Assembly: GCA_002633315.1 (NCBI GenBank)
Contig: NWBN01000008.1
Span: forward strand, 1 to 64,000
Length of the DNA stretch: 64,000 bases
Reading direction: 5' to 3'
DNA from: Bacteroidales bacterium Phil6
GTDB lineage: Bacteria > Bacteroidota > Bacteroidia > Bacteroidales > F082
Positions within the stretch are counted from its first letter, which is position 1. Every line of letters begins with the position of its first letter. Both the position numbers and the translations under genes were made by a program. The notes beneath the pieces are model-generated. The model was given only the letters and a program-made list of their open reading frames with translations, ran no database searches and had not been told where the DNA came from. Of the stretch, positions 58,557-64,000 are shown one piece after another.

Positions 58557-59015
58557 ATGAACGATACATTATTAACAACCAAAGATAAAAGCCGGGACTA
58601 TAGACAGATTTATTATGATGGATTTATCATCATCAAGCCTCATTTTCTCGAACATTATGATGAAATTGCAAAAGAACTTCGCATGCGCGACTTCACCATC
58701 ATTGAAGCAGAGCGCAAAAGACTCACCTTGGATGAAGCTAAAGAATTGTATGTGATGCACAAAAACAAGGATTTTTTTGATGAACTTATACATTATATGA
58801 GTAGCGACGACAGCATAGGCATGGCAGTATTGTCGCCATTCAGTGACAGAGATACTGCAATAGAAGCTGTCAATGACATCAAAGATAAATATCGTAAAAG
58901 ATACAGCACAGATTCCATTCATAATGTCATTCACAGTTCCGACAGTTATGATAACGTACTTCGCGAAGCTGCAATATATTTCCATGATTTACCTTTGTTT
59001 TCAAAAAACCAATGA
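58557..59015 (+). CDS. Compact nucleoside-diphosphate-kinase-like protein
   Basis: This 152-residue protein has the NDK fold. It has the substrate Lys in FIIIKPHFL (about 20-28), HKNKDFFDELIHYMSS near 65-80, and the active-site stretch NVIHSSDS with the phosphate-carrying His. The Arg 10 residues before the Asn of NVIH is kept. The loop between the last helix and this Arg, which in normal Ndk carries a GxTxPxxAxPGT-type segment, is about nine residues shorter. NDKs regenerate NTPs, so a role in feeding nucleotide sugar synthesis is possible. The stop overlaps the next GH13 start by 4 bases. ATG at 58557 is preferred to the TTG at 58533. Confidence 0.8.
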   Translation: MNDTLLTTKDKSRDYRQIYYDGFIIIKPHFLEHYDEIAKELRMRDFTIIEAERKRLTLDEAKELYVMHKNKDFFDELIHYMSSDDSIGMAVLSPFSDRDTAIEAVNDIKDKYRKRYSTDSIHNVIHSSDSYDNVLREAAIYFHDLPLFSKNQ

Positions 59016-60823
59016 TGCGTATATACCTATTAATATTACTGACGATAATATGTCTCAATAAAACAAACTGCAAAAACATAGACATTATCATAGAACCTCC
59101 TTCCTGGTGGGTAGGAATGAAAAATCCGGAATTACAGCTCATGATTTATGGTAAAGACATAAGCAGCTATGAGGTAAAATGTAACAGCAATTCTGTAACA
59201 ATAAAAGATATTATCAAGACAAGTAATCCGAACTATCTTTTTATAGATATTGTCATAGATGAAAGTGCGCAAGCCGGCACTCTCGATTTCATCTTCACAA
59301 AAAAAGGCAAAACATACAAAGTGCCATATATTCTTCAAGAACGCAAACCGATGTCTTCAGAACGACAAGGGTTCGACACTTCTGACGTGATATACCTTCT
59401 CATGCCGGACCGTTTTGTCAATGGGGATAAAAAAAATGACAATATCATAAGAATGAAAGAGAAAACAAATCTCCTTGACCCTGACGGTCGTCATGGAGGC
59501 GACATACAAGGTATCATAGACAGCATGAATTATTTCAACGACATGGGATACACAGCATTATGGCTAAATCCCGTTCTCGAAAATAACAACGATGCTTATT
59601 CTTATCACGGCTATGCCATCACCGATTTTTACAATATTGACCCGCGTTTTGGTGACAATACATTATATAAAGAAATGGTAAACCAAGCCCACCGGGAAGG
59701 CATTAAAGTCATCAAAGATATGGTTTTCAATCATTTTGGCGAAGGACACCGATGGTATGAGGAACTGCCGGACAGCAGTTGGATCAACAGATGGGACAAC
59801 TTTACACGCTCCAATTACCGTGGTTCTGTCATCAGCGACCCATACAGTTCCCAATACGACAAGGATATTATGACAAAAGGATGGTTCGACACAAGCATGC
59901 CTGACCTTAACCAGGAGAATCCTTTAGTTGCCAACTATTTGATTCAAAATGCAATATGGTGGGTTGAATATGCAGACCTCGATGGCATACGTATGGATAC
60001 CTACCCGTATTCTGACGAAGCATTCATGAAACAGTGGATGCTGCGTATGAAAGAAGAATATCCCAATCTCAGCATAGTAGGTGAGGCATGGCTCAACAAC
60101 AAAACACAAGTAGCTTTCTGGCAGGATAACGACTTCTACGGCAATGACAGTAATCTCGATTTTGTTATGGATTTCCCTTTACAAGGTGCTATTGTCAAGG
60201 CATTCACCACTGATGAAGGCTGGGACAGCGGCATGGCTGCACTTTATGAATCACTCAGCCAGGATTTTGCATATCCCGATCCTTATAAGATCTTGATTTT
60301 TATGGACAACCATGACTTAAGCAGGATATTTTCACTTATAAACAAAGACTTCGACAAATGGAAAATGGCAACTGCCTTTCTTTTGACGACAAGAGGAATA
60401 CCACAGATTTGGATGGGTACAGAATTGTTGAACACCGGCTTCGAATGGAACGGTCATGGCAAAATGAGACAAGATTTCAACACAATAACTGATGATGTTG
60501 ACAGCGTCATGGCATACGAGGCTCGCAACTATATGAAAACATTACTTAACTATCGCAAAAATTCTGATGTTTTGCAAAACGGAAAACTGCTGCATTTCAT
60601 ACCTCATGACGGAATATATACCTACTTCAGATATAACGACAACGACGCCGTCATGGTGATCCTCAACAATAACGATGATGAGATGACCATAGACACAGAA
60701 CGTTATAACGAGATATTACGTCATTATCATACAGGTAAAGACATAATAACAAATAAAAGATATGATATTAAAAATCCTGTCACAATAAAACCTCACAACG
60801 CATTAATACTTGAATTACAATAA
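59012..60823 (+). CDS. Exported neopullulanase/cyclomaltodextrinase (SusA-like, GH13)
   Basis: This 603-residue protein has a signal peptide (about 1-20), an N-terminal beta domain (about 22-118, with PSWWVGMKNPELQLMIYG) like that of cyclomaltodextrinases, and a GH13 barrel with Asp in IRMDTYPYS, Glu in VGEAWLN and Asp in MDNHDLSR. A C-terminal beta domain closes it. SusA-type enzymes break down starch fragments in the periplasm. The start overlaps the NDK-like gene by 4 bases, so the two are translationally coupled, and the lipoprotein amylase follows after 7 bases. No SusC or SusD gene accompanies it in this window. Confidence 0.9.
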   Translation: MMRIYLLILLTIICLNKTNCKNIDIIIEPPSWWVGMKNPELQLMIYGKDISSYEVKCNSNSVTIKDIIKTSNPNYLFIDIVIDESAQAGTLDFIFTKKGKTYKVPYILQERKPMSSERQGFDTSDVIYLLMPDRFVNGDKKNDNIIRMKEKTNLLDPDGRHGGDIQGIIDSMNYFNDMGYTALWLNPVLENNNDAYSYHGYAITDFYNIDPRFGDNTLYKEMVNQAHREGIKVIKDMVFNHFGEGHRWYEELPDSSWINRWDNFTRSNYRGSVISDPYSSQYDKDIMTKGWFDTSMPDLNQENPLVANYLIQNAIWWVEYADLDGIRMDTYPYSDEAFMKQWMLRMKEEYPNLSIVGEAWLNNKTQVAFWQDNDFYGNDSNLDFVMDFPLQGAIVKAFTTDEGWDSGMAALYESLSQDFAYPDPYKILIFMDNHDLSRIFSLINKDFDKWKMATAFLLTTRGIPQIWMGTELLNTGFEWNGHGKMRQDFNTITDDVDSVMAYEARNYMKTLLNYRKNSDVLQNGKLLHFIPHDGIYTYFRYNDNDAVMVILNNNDDEMTIDTERYNEILRHYHTGKDIITNKRYDIKNPVTIKPHNALILELQ

Positions 60824-60830
60824 TAACATC

Positions 60831-62192
60831 ATGAAAAAATCACCTATTATCTTAATTTCAATTCTTCTCGCCATTTCAAGTTGCAATACGAGAACAGAAA
60901 CAAACAGCAGTGCCACCATCATAGACGCTCCACCATCATGGACTGAGAATGCAGTACTTTATGAGATGAATGTACGTCAATTCACAAAAAAAGGCACTTT
61001 CAACGCAGCAGCGGAACACCTTCCCCGATTAAAGAATTTAGGTATCGATATAATATGGCTCATGCCTATTTATCCCATTGGAGAAGTCAACCGCAAAGGC
61101 AGTCTCGGAAGTCCTTACGCTGTAAAAAACTATACTGAAATCAACCCTGAACTCGGCAATGCCAAGGACCTAAAAAACTTCATCGACAAGGCACACAACT
61201 TAGGCATGAAAGTCATCCTGGACTGGGTCGCCAACCATACTTCACCGGACAATATTTATCTCAGCCAATATCCCGACTGGTATGAATATGACATATACGG
61301 AGACCTCGTAATACCGGAAGACTGGACAGACGTCGTAGAACTTAACTACGACAATGCCGAACTCAGACAACGCATGATCAATGACATGAAATATTGGGTT
61401 ATCAATTTTGACATCGACGGTTTCAGATGCGACATGGCCGGTATGGTGCCCACTTCTTTTTGGGAAGAAGCCACAGCTGCTCTTGACAGCGTCAAGCCGC
61501 TTTTCATGTTGGCAGAAGACGAACAAGACAGCACTCTTACATACAAAGCCTTCGATGCCAACTACGGTTGGGTGATGCATCATCTGATGAATGACATTGC
61601 AAAAGGCAAGAGAGATGCCAAAGACCTTGCCAATTATATAGGTACCAACATGCACAACTTCGAAAAGAGAGCATACAAAATGTTATTCACTTCCAATCAT
61701 GATGAAAATGCATGGAACGGTTCTGAAATAGAACGACTTGGAGACGGAGTAGAAGCATTCGCTGTGCTTACCTACAGTCTGCCCGGCATACCAATGATGT
61801 ACAACGGACAAGAAATAGGTCTCGCAAGACGTCTGAAATTCTTTGAAAAAGACAGCATACAATGGATTGACAATCCAAAATACAGTACGTTTTACCGTAA
61901 ACTCAATGCAATAAAACATTCCAACCCGGCTCTCGCCAATGGGAACAACGGAGGAAAACTCAAAACTTTTATCACCAATCATCCTGACAAGGTGTTGGCA
62001 TTTGAGCGTACAAAAGGTGAGAACTGCGTAATAACGATAGCCAATTTAAGCGATAAACCATTAGAACTTGACATCAACCTGAAAGGCAACTATAAAAACC
62101 TGTTTACAGACAAAATCATCACCATAAACAAAAGACTTTCAATGGAAGCATGGGGTTATTATCTTCTATCTCCAATCACTAATAACAAATAA
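60831..62192 (+). CDS. Lipoprotein alpha-amylase (GH13)
   Basis: This 453-residue protein has a lipoprotein signal ending LLAISSC (Cys18), so the mature protein is lipid-anchored; the SNTRTETNSS-like stretch after it is flexible. The GH13 barrel has Asp in FRCDMAGMVP, Glu in LAEDEQD and Asp in TSNHDENAW. It would cut alpha-glucans at the outer membrane or cell surface and pass products to the SusA-like enzyme. I start at MKKSPII; the earlier in-frame ATG lies inside the previous gene and would weaken the signal peptide. Residue Cys18 is followed by Asn-Thr, with no Asp that would retain it in the inner membrane. Confidence 0.88.
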   Translation: MKKSPIILISILLAISSCNTRTETNSSATIIDAPPSWTENAVLYEMNVRQFTKKGTFNAAAEHLPRLKNLGIDIIWLMPIYPIGEVNRKGSLGSPYAVKNYTEINPELGNAKDLKNFIDKAHNLGMKVILDWVANHTSPDNIYLSQYPDWYEYDIYGDLVIPEDWTDVVELNYDNAELRQRMINDMKYWVINFDIDGFRCDMAGMVPTSFWEEATAALDSVKPLFMLAEDEQDSTLTYKAFDANYGWVMHHLMNDIAKGKRDAKDLANYIGTNMHNFEKRAYKMLFTSNHDENAWNGSEIERLGDGVEAFAVLTYSLPGIPMMYNGQEIGLARRLKFFEKDSIQWIDNPKYSTFYRKLNAIKHSNPALANGNNGGKLKTFITNHPDKVLAFERTKGENCVITIANLSDKPLELDINLKGNYKNLFTDKIITINKRLSMEAWGYYLLSPITNNK

Positions 62193-62206
62193 AGCAAGTT
62201 TAAATG

Positions 62207-62240
62207 TAGGGGTATATCAGATTTGTTTGATATGCCCCTA
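62207..62240. terminator. Bidirectional terminator, amylase / oligopeptidase B
   Basis: TAGGGGTATATCA (62207-62219) pairs with TGATATGCCCCTA (62228-62240), with one mismatched pair; T- and A-rich DNA flanks both sides between convergent genes. Confidence 0.75.
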
Positions 62241-62256
62241 AATTAAAAATGATATT

Positions 62257-64000
62257 TTATCTATCAATACCTAATTGGTCCAACATAAATGCATACTCCA
62301 TTGCCACTTCCTTATAAGCCTCAAAACGACCTGAGGCACCACCATGTCCATAATCCATTTCTGTTTTAAGAAACAAAACATTATTGTCAGTCTTGCAATA
62401 TCTCAGTTTCGCGACCCACTTGGCTGGTTCCCAATACTGTACCTGACTATCATGTAATCCGGTAGTCACCAACATGGCGGGATAATCCTTATATTCCACA
62501 TTGTCGTATGGCGAATATGAAAGCATATAATCGTAATATACCTTTTCATTGGGATTCCCCCATTCATCATATTCTCCGGTAGTAAGAGGAATAGACTCAT
62601 CCAACATTGTAGTAAGAACATCGACAAAAGGGACCTGTGCTATAATGCCGCGCCACATCTGAGGTGCCATATTGGCAACAGCACCCACGAGCAGACCTCC
62701 TGCACTGCCACCCATGGCAAACATCTTGTCATACGAGGTATAACCATGCTCTACGAGATATTTGCCACAAGCGATAAAATCGAGAAAAGTATTCTTTTTT
62801 TTAAGCAATTTACCATCTTCATACCATTGACGCCCCATCTCTTCTCCTCCTCTGACATGAGCTATAGCCCATACAAAACCACGGTCCAACATGCTTAATC
62901 GTGCCACAGAAAAATAAGCATCAAGACTGTTTCCATAAGAACCATAACCATATAATACTAACGGATTACCCTCATTTCTTCTTAATTCTTTCTTATAAAC
63001 CAAAGAAACAGGCACCTCGACACCATCATGAGAAGGAACACAAAAACGTTCCGTTACATATTGAGAGGCATCATAACCTCCTACCACCGTCTTCTGTTTC
63101 AATATCTCTTTTTTCTTGTTTTTCATATCATATTGGAATACGGTATCCGGAGTCTTCATCGAAGTATATACATAACGCAGCAAATGAGTGTCGAACTCCG
63201 GATTTGAAGCCGTCTCTGCAGTATATGCCGGCTCTCCGAAATCCAAATAATAATCTTCCTTGCCGTCCCACGACACTATACGCAGTTGCAACAAGCCTTT
63301 ATAACGTTCTTCAAGGACAACATAATCAGAAAAAAGACTGAAATTTTCCAACAACACATCATCGCGATGAGGTATTACTTCTTCCCAGTTACACATCTCT
63401 GTAGCATCTATTGAAGTCTTCATCATCTTGAAATTACGGGTACCGTCAGCATTGGTATGAATATAAAACATGTCTCCATAGTGTCCTATGCCATACAACA
63501 TATCAGGTTGCCTTTTCTGAAACAGTTTGAATTCAGCATTCGGAGTATCTGCATCGATAAAACGGCTTTCCGATGACATTGTGCTCTCACTATTGATAAC
63601 AATAAATCTGCCGGACTTGGTTTTAGACACAAATGTATAAAATGTGGAATCCTCCTCATAATACACCTCTACATCATGAGATGGTTCGGTATCAAGAAAA
63701 TGACGCATCACTCGACATGAACGCAATGACTCGTCCTTAACGCTGTAAAACAAGGTTCTGTTGTCATTTGCCCATACCATATTGCCGGAAGTATCCGCAA
63801 TATCTTCTTTAAATATTCTTCCGGTAGCTATCTCTTTGATAAATATGTGATACTGTCTTCTACTGACAGTATCTATGCTGTATGCTATCAACTTATTGTC
63901 CGGACTGATGACGTAACTTCCAATATCAAAGAAAGCATGTCCTTCAGCCAAAGCATTGCCATCGATAAGCACCTCTTCTTCATTATCCATATTGTCTTTT
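62257..64000 (-). CDS. ptrB: Oligopeptidase B (prolyl oligopeptidase family), N terminus outside window
   Basis: The frame is open to the right edge. Near 63990 it reads KDNMDNEEEVLIDGNALAEG, which corresponds to about residue 110 of full oligopeptidase B, so the first ~110 residues are missing and the ATG at 63988-63990 is internal. A seven-bladed propeller is followed by the S9 hydrolase domain with the nucleophile Ser in GGSAGGLLVG, Asp in LHDSQVQYWEP and His in GHGGASGR. These cytoplasmic enzymes cleave small peptides after Arg or Lys, which suits the Arg/Lys specificity predicted for the secreted C25 proteases. A terminator lies beyond the stop. Confidence 0.9.
   Translation of the reverse strand, partial: KDNMDNEEEVLIDGNALAEGHAFFDIGSYVISPDNKLIAYSIDTVSRRQYHIFIKEIATGRIFKEDIADTSGNMVWANDNRTLFYSVKDESLRSCRVMRHFLDTEPSHDVEVYYEEDSTFYTFVSKTKSGRFIVINSESTMSSESRFIDADTPNAEFKLFQKRQPDMLYGIGHYGDMFYIHTNADGTRNFKMMKTSIDATEMCNWEEVIPHRDDVLLENFSLFSDYVVLEERYKGLLQLRIVSWDGKEDYYLDFGEPAYTAETASNPEFDTHLLRYVYTSMKTPDTVFQYDMKNKKKEILKQKTVVGGYDASQYVTERFCVPSHDGVEVPVSLVYKKELRRNEGNPLVLYGYGSYGNSLDAYFSVARLSMLDRGFVWAIAHVRGGEEMGRQWYEDGKLLKKKNTFLDFIACGKYLVEHGYTSYDKMFAMGGSAGGLLVGAVANMAPQMWRGIIAQVPFVDVLTTMLDESIPLTTGEYDEWGNPNEKVYYDYMLSYSPYDNVEYKDYPAMLVTTGLHDSQVQYWEPAKWVAKLRYCKTDNNVLFLKTEMDYGHGGASGRFEAYKEVAMEYAFMLDQLGIDR

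Overview
The window is AT-rich and reads as the chromosome of a member of the Bacteroidales (Bacteroidota). Several independent signs agree: promoters of the TAnnTTTG (-7) type, an UpxY/NusG-like antiterminator ahead of a surface-polysaccharide operon, type IX secretion (T9SS) C-terminal sorting domains, a SusA-like neopullulanase, the Bacteroidota-type V-ATPase operon with a DUF2764 gene, and paired POT transporters. The three gingipain-family (C25) proteases point to a proteolytic, peptide-using lifestyle related to that of Porphyromonas-like bacteria. The genus cannot be fixed from sequence alone.

Layout. 1-5.6 kb: the promoter-proximal end of a leftward capsule/exopolysaccharide operon (UpxY-like antiterminator, UDP-glucose dehydrogenase, UDP-glucuronate epimerase, then a UDP-GlcNAc 4,6-dehydratase that runs off the window). 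Its promoter sits inside a ~270-bp segment bounded by 21-bp inverted repeats and lies beside a tyrosine recombinase gene, so this looks like a phase-variable promoter switch, shown here in the ON orientation. 5.7-17.5 kb: housekeeping genes (valS, two tandem POT-type transporters, a dnaA operon, yigZ-like, prmC, cupin). 17.6-27.1 kb: gyrB followed closely by a V-type ATPase operon (E, DUF2764, A, B, D, I, K), whose K subunit carries the residues that bind sodium in Enterococcus NtpK. 27.6-32.4 kb: a TPR protein and a plug-less outer-membrane barrel, overlapping by 4 bases.

32.5-46.7 kb: a beta-CASP ribonuclease-like protein, an NSS sodium symporter, and three secreted C25 proteases. Two carry the S1 aspartate of Arg-gingipain and one the S1 pocket of Lys-gingipain. 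The middle protease is a mosaic of its two neighbours. 47-54.6 kb: S41 protease, YrdC-type protein, a membrane VWA protein with a SlyD-like FKBP, a small outer-membrane barrel, and a secreted protein with a Thr/Asn/Ser-rich tail. 54.7-62.2 kb: a divergent alpha-glucan cluster of four GH13 enzymes plus a compact nucleoside-diphosphate-kinase-like protein, without SusC/SusD. 62.3-64 kb: oligopeptidase B, cut off by the window end.

Taken together, secreted Arg/Lys proteases, oligopeptidase B, peptide transporters and an NSS symporter would form a protein-to-peptide-to-amino-acid uptake route. The sodium-type V-ATPase and NSS symporter suggest that sodium is an important coupling ion. I saw no tRNA, rRNA, CRISPR array, insertion sequence or prophage. 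All functional calls rest on reading motifs and family resemblance, not on database searches.
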